Shown piece by piece: positions 1-7,385 of a stretch of DNA of 34,445 nucleotides (positions within the stretch are counted from its first letter, which is position 1; each line of letters starts with the position of its first letter). The stretch is from NCBI GenBank assembly GCA_009783695.1, contig WRCY01000022.1:1-34445 (forward strand), written 5' to 3'. This stretch comes from Oscillospiraceae bacterium. Lineage in GTDB: Bacteria > Bacillota > Clostridia > Oscillospirales > Ruminococcaceae. The notes under the pieces were generated by a model. The model did no database searches, was not told where the DNA came from, and was given only the letters and a program-made list of their open reading frames with translations. Both the position numbers and the translations under genes were made by a program.

Positions 1-507
1 CCGAGTAAAAAGATTTTACGTGAAAAAGAGCAGTTCGTGGACGAACTCGCAGCAAAGCTAAAAAACTCCGCCTGCGGCGTCATCGTTGACTACATGGGAA
101 TTGACGTCGCCGCCGACACAAAGCTGCGCAAATCCCTGCGCGAAGCGAATGTCGAGTACTTTGTAGTGAAAAACACGCTCTTAGTGCGCGCGCTCGAAAA
201 AGCGGGAATAAGCGGTCTGGACGAACACCTCGCCGGCCCTACGGCAATCGGGCTCTGCGCAGACGACCTTATTACCGCGCCGAAGCTGCTGTACAAGCAG
301 GTTGAGGCTTCAAAAGGCGAGTTTAAAATCAAAGCAGGCTTCATGGACGGCGCGGCGGTTGACGTCGGCGTGATTGAAGAATACGCGAAGCTCCCGAGCA
401 AGGAAGAGCTCGTGGCGAAGCTTCTGTTCATGCTGCAGTCGCCAATGCAGAGAATGGCTATTGCCATCAGCGAAATCGCAAAGAAAAACGAAGAAGGCGC
501 GGCGTAA
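1..507 (+). CDS. rplJ: 50S ribosomal protein L10, start just outside the window
   Basis: L10 forms the base of the ribosomal stalk and carries L7/L12 dimers on its C-terminal helix. The frame is open from base 1, where the residues read PSKKILREKEQF, matching the second residue onward of L10, so only the initiator Met seems to lie outside the window. The conserved run around VDYMGIDVAADTKLR and the VVKNTLL segment are typical of the family, and 168 visible residues is the usual length. A GTG at 37 could be taken as a start but would cut off a conserved helix, so I reject it. It is followed after 86 bp by rplL, the standard rplJL arrangement; that gap holds a CAATTGA-type repeat. L10-L12 operons are commonly autoregulated by L10 binding a leader, which here would lie outside the window. 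Confidence 0.97.
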   Translation, partial: PSKKILREKEQFVDELAAKLKNSACGVIVDYMGIDVAADTKLRKSLREANVEYFVVKNTLLVRALEKAGISGLDEHLAGPTAIGLCADDLITAPKLLYKQVEASKGEFKIKAGFMDGAAVDVGVIEEYAKLPSKEELVAKLLFMLQSPMQRMAIAISEIAKKNEEGAA

Positions 508-510
508 CGA

Positions 511-545
511 ACAATTGACAATTAACAATGTACAATTGACAATTA
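511..545 (+). repeat. CAATTGA-type heptad repeat, copy 1
   Basis: The rplJ-rplL gap contains consecutive variants of ACAATTG / ACAATTA / ACAATGT. The same motif family recurs at 13554-13590, 18244-18280 and 27750-27780. Here it is intergenic and does not touch the ribosome binding site of rplL. Confidence 0.75.
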
Positions 546-593
546 CGTTTAAACTTAACACATTTACACAATTATTAACAGGAGGAAAATAAA

Positions 594-968
594 ATGGCAT
601 CAGAAAAAGTAACCAACATGGTTGAAGAGGTAAAAACCCTGACGGTTTTAGAGCTTAACGAGCTCGTAAAGGCACTTGAGGAAGAATTCGGCGTATCTGC
701 GGCAGCAATGGTGGCAAGCGGCCCTGCAGCGGGCGGCGCGGCTGCGGCTGAGGAAAAGACAGAGTTCGACGTAATGCTCATGGGCTTCGGCGACGCAAAG
801 ATGAACGTGATTAAGGCTGTCAAAGACCTCTGCGGTCTTGGACTCAAGGAAGCAAAAGACTTCGTTGAAGCAGCTCCGAAAGCAGTTAAGGAAGGCGTTT
901 CCAAGGCTGAAGCTGAAGAGCTTCAGAAAAAGCTTCAGGAAGCCGGCGCGACGGTTGAGCTTAAATAA
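594..968 (+). CDS. rplL: 50S ribosomal protein L7/L12
   Basis: L7/L12 is the flexible stalk protein that recruits translation factor GTPases. The 124-residue product has the N-terminal dimerisation helix region (residues about 1-33), an Ala/Gly-rich hinge with [10 protein letters not shown] (about 43-55), and a C-terminal domain with the conserved [21 protein letters not shown] segment. Length and domain order are normal. An AGGAGG site lies 8 bases before the ATG. It is the last gene of the rplJL unit and is followed by a strong terminator at 984-1011. Confidence 0.98.
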   Translation: MASEKVTNMVEEVKTLTVLELNELVKALEEEFGVSAAAMVASGPAAGGAAAAEEKTEFDVMLMGFGDAKMNVIKAVKDLCGLGLKEAKDFVEAAPKAVKEGVSKAEAEELQKKLQEAGATVELK

Positions 969-983
969 GAAATTCATAACACT

Positions 984-1011
984 AAAATCCCGCCTGACGG
1001 CGGGATTTTTC
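984..1011 (+). terminator. Rho-independent terminator after rplL
   Basis: Stem CCCGCC (989-994) pairs with GGCGGG (999-1004) around a TGAC loop, with A-rich 5' and T-rich 3' flanks. It may act in both directions because the minus-strand XRE gene ends at 1011. Confidence 0.93.
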
Positions 1012-1352
1012 TATGTATCATAAATTTTCGCAAGTTGTTCAAACACACGCGCGAGCTTCATTCTGTTTTTACCGGGAACATCGTTTAAGGCGCGCTTTAC
1101 AATCATGTAAGATTCGGAATCGTCAAGCTCGTCTGCGCCGAGTTCCATAAGCTGTGACGGCGAAATATTAAGAGCCGCGCTGATTTTATAAACCGTAAAA
1201 ATTGTCGGGCATTTCTCGCCCCGCTCCAGCTCACTCAGATAAGCTGTGCTTACATTTGAATAAAAAGCTAAGTCCTCTTGGCTTCTTCTGCTCAGAGTAC
1301 GGTATTTAAGTAGGTTATTACTAAATATTTCTTGTATTTTCTGCTTATCCAT
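1011..1352 (-). CDS. XRE-family transcriptional regulator (113 aa)
   Basis: A DNA-binding regulator with an N-terminal Cro/C1-type helix-turn-helix: SQEDLAFYSNVSTAYLSELERGEK (residues about 24-47) is the helix-turn-helix core. The C-terminal 45 residues are an acidic/helical tail of unknown role. A ribosome binding site AAAGGAG lies 8 bases before the ATG. The gene is divergent from the small membrane protein at 1504. The 150-bp space between them holds an inverted repeat ATAGCAT-N9-ATGCTAT (1396-1418) and further ACTATAG-like half-sites, so repression of its own and the divergent promoter is likely but inferred. Its stop codon abuts the rplL terminator. Confidence 0.9.
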   Translation of the reverse strand: MDKQKIQEIFSNNLLKYRTLSRRSQEDLAFYSNVSTAYLSELERGEKCPTIFTVYKISAALNISPSQLMELGADELDDSESYMIVKRALNDVPGKNRMKLARVFEQLAKIYDT

Positions 1353-1395
1353 ATTACGGTCTCCTTTTATGCTTTAATATAAGTTTAACTGCACT

Positions 1396-1418
1396 ATAGC
1401 ATAAAAACAAAATGCTAT
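1396..1418. promoter_or_regulatory. Candidate operator between divergent XRE and membrane-protein genes
   Basis: Perfect 7-bp inverted repeat ATAGCAT / ATGCTAT with 9 bases between the arms. Related ACTATAG strings lie at about 1434-1440. The position between divergent genes suits binding by the adjacent XRE protein; this is inference. Confidence 0.5.
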
Positions 1419-1442
1419 GGCGAATATTTTTATACTATAGGC

Positions 1443-1471
1443 TTGACAAAAAAGATGTTTTCTGCTACAAT
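1443..1471 (+). promoter_or_regulatory. Sigma-A promoter for the 1504 gene
   Basis: TTGACA (1443-1448), 17 bases, TACAAT (1466-1471). Transcription would start about 1478, giving a short leader with an AAGGAG site before the ATG. Confidence 0.85.
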
Positions 1472-1503
1472 AGTATAAAATAACACAAAAAAGGAGACAT
1501 TAT

Positions 1504-1845
1504 ATGAAAAACGCAAAACTTATAATCGGCATAATAAGCATGGTACTCTTTTCTGTTATCATGTTTCAATCGTGCGCTGTGGGAGTCGTAAACGCACTGG
1601 AGGATAATGCTGAGGACACCAGCGGCGGAGCCGGTTCTATTCTTGCCATTCTTATTTTGATTGCAGGAATTGTAGGTGTTGTTACAAGGAAAAGTAAAGG
1701 TGGCGGAATCACAGCGGGAGTGTTTTATATATTAGCGGCTGTTCTTGGTTTCGCAAATTTAGGAACATTCAGCGATTTAGTCGTTTGGTCGGTAATAGCA
1801 TTGATTTTCGGTATAGTTTTCATTGCAGGCAGTATAAAAATGTAG
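1504..1845 (+). CDS. Small membrane protein of unknown function
   Basis: 113 residues with about four hydrophobic segments (roughly 5-25, 45-63, 70-88, 92-110) separated by a short acidic stretch NALEDNAEDTSGG and a basic TRKSKGGG loop. The first segment ends in FQSC, which resembles a weak lipobox, so a lipoprotein anchor is possible. AAGGAG lies 8 bases before the ATG. It has its own consensus promoter and faces an XRE repressor, an arrangement typical of small accessory cassettes. I do not recognise a function. Confidence 0.8.
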   Translation: MKNAKLIIGIISMVLFSVIMFQSCAVGVVNALEDNAEDTSGGAGSILAILILIAGIVGVVTRKSKGGGITAGVFYILAAVLGFANLGTFSDLVVWSVIALIFGIVFIAGSIKM

Positions 1846-1862
1846 GTATATCAATATTAAAT

Positions 1863-1895
1863 AAACCCCGCTCTTGACAAGGAGCGGGGTTTTTG
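1863..1895 (+). terminator. Terminator whose loop is the next promoter's -35 box
   Basis: AAACCCCGCTC (1863-1873) pairs with GAGCGGGGTTT (1882-1892), followed by T residues. The 8-base loop TTGACAAG contains a perfect -35 hexamer. Confidence 0.92.
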
Positions 1896-1902
1896 TTATA
1901 AT
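1874..1902 (+). promoter_or_regulatory. glnS promoter nested in a terminator
   Basis: TTGACA (1874-1879), exactly 17 bases, TATAAT (1897-1902). The -35 box is the loop of the preceding terminator and the spacer is its 3' arm and T-tract. Both elements match consensus. Confidence 0.88.
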
Positions 1903-1931
1903 TATGTGTAACAAAAATAAGGAGCTTTAAA

Positions 1932-3587
1932 ATGACCCCCAACGAAAACTTCATTCACGATATAATCGACGCTGACCTCGCCTCCGGTAAATGCAAAAGC
2001 GTGCATACCCGCTTCCCGCCCGAGCCCAACGGCTGTATTCACATCGGAAGCGCAAAAGCAATTTATATAAACTTTGAAACCGCGAAGAAATACGGCGGCT
2101 TGTTCAACCTCCGCTTCGACGACACAAACCCCGTAAAAGAAGACGAGAGCTACGTTCTCTCCATTATCGAGGATATAAAATGGCTAATAGGCGGCGAGCC
2201 CTCCGGCGGTATTTTTTACGGCTCGGATTATTTCGATAAAACCTACGAATACGCACTGAAACTCATAAGAGACGGCAAGGCGTATGTCTGCGATTTGACT
2301 AACGAGCAGGTCGCCGAGTACCGCGGCTCGTATAATCTTCCCGGGCAGAACAGCCCGTACCGTAACCGCAGCGTTGAGGAAAACATGGAGCTGTTCGAGC
2401 GCATGAAAAACGACGAATTCGGGAACGGCGCGTGTACGCTCCGTGCTAAAATCGACATGGCATCGCCCAACATGAACCTGCGTGACCCCGTGATTTACCG
2501 GATTCTTCACGCTCATCACCATCGCCAGGGCGGCAAATGGAAGATTTATCCCATGTACGACTTCGCGCATACGATTCAGGATGCAATCGAGGGAATAACG
2601 CACTCCTGCTGTTCGCTCGAATTCGAGAATCACCGCCCGCTCTACGACTGGGTCGCGGACAACATCGGGCTTGAAGAGCACGAAAAGCCGCACCAGTACG
2701 AGTTCGCCCGCCTCAACATGACCTACACAACCATGAGCAAGCGTTATCTCAGACAGCTCGTGGAAAAAGGCTTGGTTGAGGGCTGGGACGACCCGCGTAT
2801 GCCGACTCTGAGCGGACTTCGCCGCCGCGGTTATACGCCGTCTTCTATTTTAGAATTCTTGAAACGAGCCGGCGTGGCGAAAGTTTACAGCGTGGTTGAC
2901 AGTGCACTTTTGGAGTTCTGCCTGCGCGAGGAATTAGACAAAACCGCTCCCCGCAGAATCGCCGTAACCAAGCCTTTATTAGTTACTATAACGAACTTTC
3001 CCGAAACTCATACCGAGTATTTCCCGCTCCCGAATAACCCGAACAATCCCGATATGGGCATGCGCGAACTGCCGTTTACACGGCAGCTATATGTAGAGCA
3101 GGACGACTTCGCCGAAGTTCCGCCGCCGAAGTTTCACCGCTTGAAACCCGGCGCGGAAGTCAGGCTCATGGGCGCATATATCATAAAGTGCAATGAAATT
3201 ATCAAAAACGAAAAAGGCGATGTAACCGAGCTTCTCTGTACCGCCGACCTTGAAACAAAGAATAACATGCCGTCCGACGGGCGTAAAATTAAGGGTACCA
3301 TTCACTGGCTGTCGTCTTCGCACTCGGAAGACGCAGAGCTTGCGCTCTACGACAAGCTTTTCACGACCCCGAACGTCTTCGATATTCCCGATGACGGCGA
3401 CTACGCCGACTATATAAATCCGGATTCACTCATACTCGTGAAAAACGCGAAAATAGAGCCGTCGCTGAAAGACGCGCAGGCGGGCGAGAAATTCCAGTTC
3501 GTGCGCACCGGATACTTCTGCAAAGATAATAAGAACGATGATACTTTTAATAAAACAGTGCCGCTTAAAAGTTCATACAAACCTTGA
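1932..3587 (+). CDS. glnS: Glutaminyl-tRNA synthetase
   Basis: Class I synthetase that charges tRNA-Gln with glutamine using ATP. The 551-residue product has the HIGH-type motif as HIGS at residues 37-40 inside PPEPNGCIHIGSAKA, the GlnRS/GluRS catalytic core with YDFAHTIQDAIEGITHS, and the second signature as MSKR. The C-terminal third is the two beta-barrel anticodon-binding region of GlnRS rather than the helical cage of bacterial GluRS, so GlnRS is preferred. Length is normal. AAGGAG lies 7 bases before the ATG. Many Bacillota lack GlnRS and make Gln-tRNA by amidation, so its presence is a lineage marker. It has its own promoter and is followed by a lipoprotein gene. Confidence 0.96.
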   Translation: MTPNENFIHDIIDADLASGKCKSVHTRFPPEPNGCIHIGSAKAIYINFETAKKYGGLFNLRFDDTNPVKEDESYVLSIIEDIKWLIGGEPSGGIFYGSDYFDKTYEYALKLIRDGKAYVCDLTNEQVAEYRGSYNLPGQNSPYRNRSVEENMELFERMKNDEFGNGACTLRAKIDMASPNMNLRDPVIYRILHAHHHRQGGKWKIYPMYDFAHTIQDAIEGITHSCCSLEFENHRPLYDWVADNIGLEEHEKPHQYEFARLNMTYTTMSKRYLRQLVEKGLVEGWDDPRMPTLSGLRRRGYTPSSILEFLKRAGVAKVYSVVDSALLEFCLREELDKTAPRRIAVTKPLLVTITNFPETHTEYFPLPNNPNNPDMGMRELPFTRQLYVEQDDFAEVPPPKFHRLKPGAEVRLMGAYIIKCNEIIKNEKGDVTELLCTADLETKNNMPSDGRKIKGTIHWLSSSHSEDAELALYDKLFTTPNVFDIPDDGDYADYINPDSLILVKNAKIEPSLKDAQAGEKFQFVRTGYFCKDNKNDDTFNKTVPLKSSYKP

Positions 3588-3595
3588 CCGCCCCG

Positions 3596-3625
3596 CCCCT
3601 CTGCACCCTTCCTTATGCAGAGGGG
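3596..3625 (+). other. Strong intercistronic hairpin before the lipoprotein gene
   Basis: CCCCTCTGCA (3596-3605) pairs perfectly with TGCAGAGGGG (3616-3625) around a 10-base loop. There is no T-tract, so it is not a standard terminator. It sits directly before the AAGGAG site of the lipoprotein gene; an mRNA processing or stability role is possible but unproven. Confidence 0.6.
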
Positions 3626-3643
3626 AATGAAAGGAGAAGTTAT

Positions 3644-4252
3644 ATGAAAAGATTGCTCATTGTTTTGCTAATGATGACGCTTATGCTCGGTCTTGCCGCA
3701 TGCGGCGGCGAAAGCACCACACCCGCTTCCGAAACTCCGCAGGAACAAGTTCCTGCCGCTGAAACTTCCGAATCTCCCGGTAATGAACCCGCCGACTACG
3801 TTCCCGCAGAAGAACCCCCGCAGGAACAAGCCGCTCCCCCTTCCGGTCCCATGCACGACCCGAATAAAGTCTACTTCCACGACACTTACAGCCAGCTCGC
3901 CGGCAATCCGTCAATCATGTGGGGCGATTTCTTCTGGGACGGCTGGTTTGACGTTATGTCGCCTCTCACGCATGAGGAGGGCAAATGGTACTCGTTTGAA
4001 ATCATGAACGGCGCACTTGAAGACAACTATAAAATGCTTATTTTCTTCAACGGCCTGCAGGATGACGACCCGGATTCTATTCAATGGGTGTGGAACTATA
4101 ACGACGGCTACCCCAAAGGAAATTATTTTATCGCTGATTTTGTGAACTCCGTGAACCCGCCGTCCCCGCATTTCAAGGGGGAACAGCGCGACGCTTCCTC
4201 ATTTGCGACCCTTGAGCAGGCTGAAGCTGCAATCGGAAATGTTATTCATTAA
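3644..4252 (+). CDS. Putative secreted lipoprotein
   Basis: 202 residues from the ATG at 3644, chosen because AAAGGAG lies 7 bases upstream and because a signal peptide starts there (MKRLLIVLLMMTLMLGLAAC). The lipobox is LAAC with the Cys at residue 20. Residues about 23-75 are a Pro/Glu/Ala-rich low-complexity linker, as in many surface lipoproteins, followed by a domain of about 120 residues rich in aromatics (GDFFWDGWFDVM, WVWNYNDGYP). An upstream in-frame GTG-type start at 3584 would overlap glnS and destroy the signal peptide. I do not recognise the C-terminal domain. Confidence 0.85.
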   Translation: MKRLLIVLLMMTLMLGLAACGGESTTPASETPQEQVPAAETSESPGNEPADYVPAEEPPQEQAAPPSGPMHDPNKVYFHDTYSQLAGNPSIMWGDFFWDGWFDVMSPLTHEEGKWYSFEIMNGALEDNYKMLIFFNGLQDDDPDSIQWVWNYNDGYPKGNYFIADFVNSVNPPSPHFKGEQRDASSFATLEQAEAAIGNVIH

Positions 4253-4259
4253 AATTTGG

Positions 4260-4287
4260 AAAGGGGTTGACAAATCAATCCCTTTTT
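4260..4287 (+). terminator. Terminator overlapping the nifS promoter
   Basis: AAAGGGGTTGA (4260-4270) pairs with TCAATCCCTTT (4275-4285) through 11 positions including one G-T wobble, followed by T residues. It ends the lipoprotein transcript. Confidence 0.82.
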
Positions 4288-4295
4288 GTTATGAT
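4267..4295 (+). promoter_or_regulatory. nifS-nifU promoter nested in a terminator
   Basis: TTGACA (4267-4272), 17 bases, TATGAT (4290-4295). The -35 box covers the top of the terminator's left arm and part of its loop. The T-tract joins directly to the -10 box as TTTTTGTTATGAT, nearly identical to the join upstream of glnS. Confidence 0.85.
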
Positions 4296-4334
4296 AAATG
4301 TGGACTAAATTAGTATACAAAGGATATAATAAAT

Positions 4335-5513
4335 TTGAACAACATCATTTATTTAGACAACGCCGCAACCACCCGCATAAGCCCTACCGTCCGCGATGCG
4401 ATGGAGCCGTATCTCGATAACCTTTACGGCAACGCCTCGTCGCTGTACAGCCTCGGGCGTGAAAGCGCGAAAGCCATTCATAAAGCCCGCGCCGATATCG
4501 CCGAAGCGCTTCACTGTGACCTGCGCGAGATTTACTTCACGAGCGGCGGCAGCGAAAGCAGCAACTGGGCTGTCAAAGGCGCAGCGGCGCTTGCCGCAAA
4601 GCAGGGCAAGAGGCATATTATCAGCTCTCAGTTCGAGCATCATGCAGTTCTGCACGTTCTGCAGGGATTGGAAAGCTTCGGCTTTGAAGTAACTTTCCTG
4701 CCTGTATACGAGAACGGCGTTGTTCGTGTTTCAGACCTTGAAGCGGCTATCCGCCCCGACACGGGACTTGTCACAATCATGCAGGTCAACAACGAAACAG
4801 GTACAATCCAGCCCGTTTCCGACATCGGCGCGGTTTGCAAAGAACGCGGGATTATTTTCCACACCGACGCCGTTCAGGCGCTCGGAAATATACCGCTCGA
4901 TTTATCGGAACAAAGCGCGGACCTCCTCTCGCTCTCCGGGCATAAAATCCACGCCCCGAAAGGCGTCGGTTTGCTTTACGTGAATAAGAAAATCCGTCTC
5001 GCGCCTTTTATCGAGGGCGGCGCACAGGAAAGCGGGCGGCGCGCCGGCACCGAAAACGTCGCGGGAATCGTCGGTTTTGCCAAAGCCGTTCAGGAAGCGG
5101 TAAGCGGCGTGGAATCAAAGCGCAGAAAACTCCTGCCGCTGCATGAAAAGCTGTACCGCGAAATCACAAAGCTCGAAAAGGTTCACTTCAACGGCAGCCC
5201 GGAACAGCGCGTCATAAACAACCTTAATTTCTCGTTCGAGGGCGTTGAGGGCGAATCGCTGCTGCTCATGCTCGACATGGAGGGAATCTGCTGCTCAAGC
5301 GGCTCTGCCTGCACCTCCGGCTCGCTCGACCCGTCGCACGTGCTGCTCGCGCTGGGTTTACCGCATGAAGTTGCGCACGGCTCACTCAGAATCTCCATGT
5401 CCGGGTATACAACGGAAGCCGAGATTGACAGGCTTCTTGAGGTATTACCGGGCATAATAGAAAAATTACGGGCAATGTCGCCCTTATGGGAAAGGATTAA
5501 AAACAGGTCATGA
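4335..5513 (+). CDS. nifS: Cysteine desulfurase (NifS/IscS type)
   Basis: PLP enzyme that takes sulfur from cysteine as an enzyme persulfide for Fe-S cluster assembly. The 392-residue product starts at TTG as MNNIIYLDNAATT, the usual family N-terminus; no in-frame ATG exists before the conserved region. AAAGGA lies about 10 bases upstream. The PLP lysine is K204 in SGHKIHAPKG and the catalytic cysteine is C326 in CCSSGSACTSG. The short loop with SSGSACTSG marks group I (NifS/IscS). Its stop overlaps the start of nifU by ATGA, so the two are translationally coupled and act together. Symbol nifS is used by operon context; iscS is equally fair. Confidence 0.95.
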   Translation: MNNIIYLDNAATTRISPTVRDAMEPYLDNLYGNASSLYSLGRESAKAIHKARADIAEALHCDLREIYFTSGGSESSNWAVKGAAALAAKQGKRHIISSQFEHHAVLHVLQGLESFGFEVTFLPVYENGVVRVSDLEAAIRPDTGLVTIMQVNNETGTIQPVSDIGAVCKERGIIFHTDAVQALGNIPLDLSEQSADLLSLSGHKIHAPKGVGLLYVNKKIRLAPFIEGGAQESGRRAGTENVAGIVGFAKAVQEAVSGVESKRRKLLPLHEKLYREITKLEKVHFNGSPEQRVINNLNFSFEGVEGESLLLMLDMEGICCSSGSACTSGSLDPSHVLLALGLPHEVAHGSLRISMSGYTTEAEIDRLLEVLPGIIEKLRAMSPLWERIKNRS

Positions 5514-5941
5514 TTTACTCCGAAAAAGTAATGGAGCACTTCGCCGCTCCGCACAACGTCGGCGAAATAGAAAACGCCGACGGCATCGGCGAAGTCGGCA
5601 ACGAAAAGTGCGGCGATATAATGAAGATGTACCTTAAAATAAACGCCGGGATTATAGAAGACGTGAAGTTTAAAACTTTCGGCTGCGGCGCGGCAATCGC
5701 AACATCGTCAATAGCCACCGACATGATTAAAGGCAAATCTATAGAAGAAGCGCTGAAGCTGTCGAACAAGGCGGTCGTCGAAGCGCTCGAGGGGCTTCCG
5801 CCTGCGAAGATTCACTGCTCGGTACTCGCTGAGGAAGCCGTGAAAACCGCCATCGCAGACTACTACAGACGTCAGGGTATAGACCCCGAGCCGATTGTCG
5901 GTAAAATAGAAAGCCACTGCCACGGTGATTGCCACCCGTAA
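5510..5941 (+). CDS. nifU: Fe-S cluster assembly scaffold (NifU/IscU type)
   Basis: Scaffold on which the cysteine desulfurase builds Fe-S clusters. 143 residues with the three conserved cluster cysteines C34 (EKCGD), C59 (FGCGAA) and C103 (KIHCSVLAEEA), in the right order and spacing. It has only the N-terminal IscU-like domain of classical NifU. The last residues HCHGDCHP form a short Cys/His-rich tail that is not part of the core fold. Start overlaps nifS by 4 bp. Confidence 0.95.
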   Translation: MIYSEKVMEHFAAPHNVGEIENADGIGEVGNEKCGDIMKMYLKINAGIIEDVKFKTFGCGAAIATSSIATDMIKGKSIEEALKLSNKAVVEALEGLPPAKIHCSVLAEEAVKTAIADYYRRQGIDPEPIVGKIESHCHGDCHP

Positions 5942-5961
5942 TTTCTGCCAATACTCCCGGT

Positions 5962-6282
5962 ATGGCTGCTTTAATTATTAACGAAAAAAACCACAAAAAA
6001 GAAATCGAAAATCATAAAAACCCCGTGCTGCTGAGCTTTGGCGGCGACGGGCTTGCAACGTTTCTGCTGCGGCAGACAGCTGATGTGTTAAGCGAGGAAT
6101 TACGGGATGAAATCAAAGTCGGCATCTCCTCGTCAAGTAAACTCGCGCGGAAATATAGCGTCCGCTTCCTGCCTACAACCGTGCTTATACAGCACGGCAA
6201 AGTCACCGACAGAATCGTCGGAAACATGAGCAGAGAAGATTTAATCAAAGTTCTTGAGTCATCGCAATCCCGAATTTCATGA
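5962..6282 (+). CDS. Thioredoxin-fold protein without active-site cysteines
   Basis: 106 residues from ATG 5962. The strand-helix pattern VLLSF...LATFLLRQTADVLSEEL...KVGISSSSKLARKYSVRFLPTTVLI...GKVTDRIVG follows the thioredoxin fold, including the cis-proline position (FLPTTVL) and the GxxxDRIVG turn. Where thioredoxins have WCGPC it has FGGDGLATF, and the protein has no cysteine at all, so it cannot act as a disulfide reductase. It lies 20 bp after nifU and is probably cotranscribed; an adaptor or chaperone role in Fe-S assembly is inference. The start is uncertain: a TTG at 5929 inside nifU is also open, and no strong ribosome binding site is seen. Confidence 0.78.
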   Translation: MAALIINEKNHKKEIENHKNPVLLSFGGDGLATFLLRQTADVLSEELRDEIKVGISSSSKLARKYSVRFLPTTVLIQHGKVTDRIVGNMSREDLIKVLESSQSRIS

Positions 6283-6372
6283 GTAATATAAATCCAATCG
6301 TTATCTATGCTTGTTACTCCTTGAATTATCAATCTTATTTGCATTTTGTATGATTTTACGTATTTTGTCAAG

Positions 6373-7080
6373 TTATTCATATAAATCTTTCGTTTCGCTC
6401 TTCGGCATTTTTACATAAACGCTGACGTCTCCGCTGCTGTCGCAGGTAGCGAGCGAAACGTTTTTCTCGTCGGTGAAGCCCTGCGAATTAAGTTGCTCCT
6501 GAAGCCAAATCTTATTCTTGCTGAGATATTTCAGGTTGGTTTCAAGAATTTTTCCGTCAAGAATTATATTCACGACTATCCCCTCCTGCTTCGGGAAAAG
6601 GTTCAGGTCCTCCGGCGTCACGGGTCTTCTCGCCGCCACGGGTATGAATGAAAGCTGCCCGTTAGGTTCAAGCGTGGCTGTTCCTATGTCGGCTAAATTA
6701 TGGTAGCCGTTATTGCGGCACATCATCTGAAACTCGGTAATATCAAGCTTTGCCTTAAACAAGTTTTTTTCGTATAATTTTCCGCTCTGATATATAATCA
6801 GCGGCCGCCCCCATAAAAGCTTCCTCGCTTTCAGGGATTTTATGGAGATAATCGAAATGATAAACGCCGCAAAGCCGTACACCATCATAGCCACAAGCGG
6901 CTCAACCCAGCTGTCGGTAATGCTTGTTGCCATCTCTGCAGCGATATTGCCCATAGTTATGCCGATGATATAATCAAAGACGCTGAGCTGCGAAATCTGC
7001 TTGTTGCCTATGAGCTTTGTTATAATAAAGAGGGCTGTAAGCGAAAACACAGACAGCCATATAATTTTTAACACTATCAT
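6373..7080 (-). CDS. DUF421 (YetF/YdfR-type) membrane protein
   Basis: 235 residues from ATG 7080. N-terminal half has three hydrophobic segments (about 3-20, 32-52, 58-77) with the family signature QLSVFDYIIGITMGNIAAE; the C-terminal half is the soluble DUF421 domain with GRPLIIYQSGKL and FSLxxR-type segments (FIPVAARRPVT). A longer form starting at TTG 7104 is open but adds no conserved sequence. No ribosome binding site precedes 7080; a TATAAT-like box sits 7 bases before the ATG on the minus strand, so a leaderless transcript is conceivable. Function in the family is poorly known; some homologues contribute to envelope or spore traits. It converges with the thioredoxin-like gene; no clear terminator is seen in 6283-6372. 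Confidence 0.88.
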   Translation of the reverse strand: MIVLKIIWLSVFSLTALFIITKLIGNKQISQLSVFDYIIGITMGNIAAEMATSITDSWVEPLVAMMVYGFAAFIISIISIKSLKARKLLWGRPLIIYQSGKLYEKNLFKAKLDITEFQMMCRNNGYHNLADIGTATLEPNGQLSFIPVAARRPVTPEDLNLFPKQEGIVVNIILDGKILETNLKYLSKNKIWLQEQLNSQGFTDEKNVSLATCDSSGDVSVYVKMPKSETKDLYE

Positions 7081-7097
7081 AATACTTATTATACCGT

Positions 7098-7126
7098 TTG
7101 ACAAATCATAAAATAGCTGGTAAAAT
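7098..7126 (+). promoter_or_regulatory. Promoter upstream of yihY-like gene
   Basis: TTGACA (7098-7103), 17 bases, TAAAAT (7121-7126). Downstream, before the gene, lie an element A copy (7142-7211) and a MITE (7212-7371), so both should be part of the 5' leader. Confidence 0.75.
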
Positions 7127-7141
7127 ATACAATGGTAATAA

Positions 7142-7211
7142 GTTTGAAAATAAATGATACCGAGCCGGGGAAAGCATTATTTTCACTGCATTTTTATGAA
7201 GAAAGGGCTTA
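7142..7211 (+). repeat. Element A copy A1 (before yihY-like gene)
   Basis: Begins GTTTGAAAATAAATGATACC, keeps the GGGGAAA...TTTTCA hairpin core in a diverged form, and ends GAAGAAAGGGCTTA. Its tail is interrupted by the MITE, whose target duplication TTA is the last part of the element. Confidence 0.85.
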
Positions 7212-7374
7212 GAGCCTATCCGACAATAAGACGTGTACAGATTGGCGAGTGGATTTTTCGTCAGACAAGGCAATTTTTTGGCGAATATCCGTTGATATTT
7301 AAGAAAAAATTAACGCAGTATGACGGAAAATATGCCGTCAAGATGTACGTGGACTATTGTTGGATAGGCTCTTA
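7209..7374. mobile_element. 160-bp MITE with TTA target duplication
   Basis: The element proper is 7212-7371. Left end GAGCCTATCCGACAATA and right end (reverse complement) GAGCCTATCCAACAATA are terminal inverted repeats with one mismatch in 17. Direct TTA copies at 7209-7211 and 7372-7374 flank it, the T-N-A type of target duplication made by several IS5-group elements. It has no transposase, so it would need one in trans. An interior frame of 73 codons runs across the boundary of element A and the MITE and is not considered a gene. Confidence 0.85.
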
Positions 7375-7385
7375 ACAAGAATTAA

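Noticed and set aside
37-507. L10 starting at GTG 37
   Set aside because: The frame is open to base 1 with conserved L10 N-terminal residues, so the true start lies just left of the window.
7154-7375. 73-codon open frame before yihY
   Set aside because: It starts in element A1 and ends at the right end of the MITE, crossing the insertion boundary; it is a product of the insertion, not a gene.
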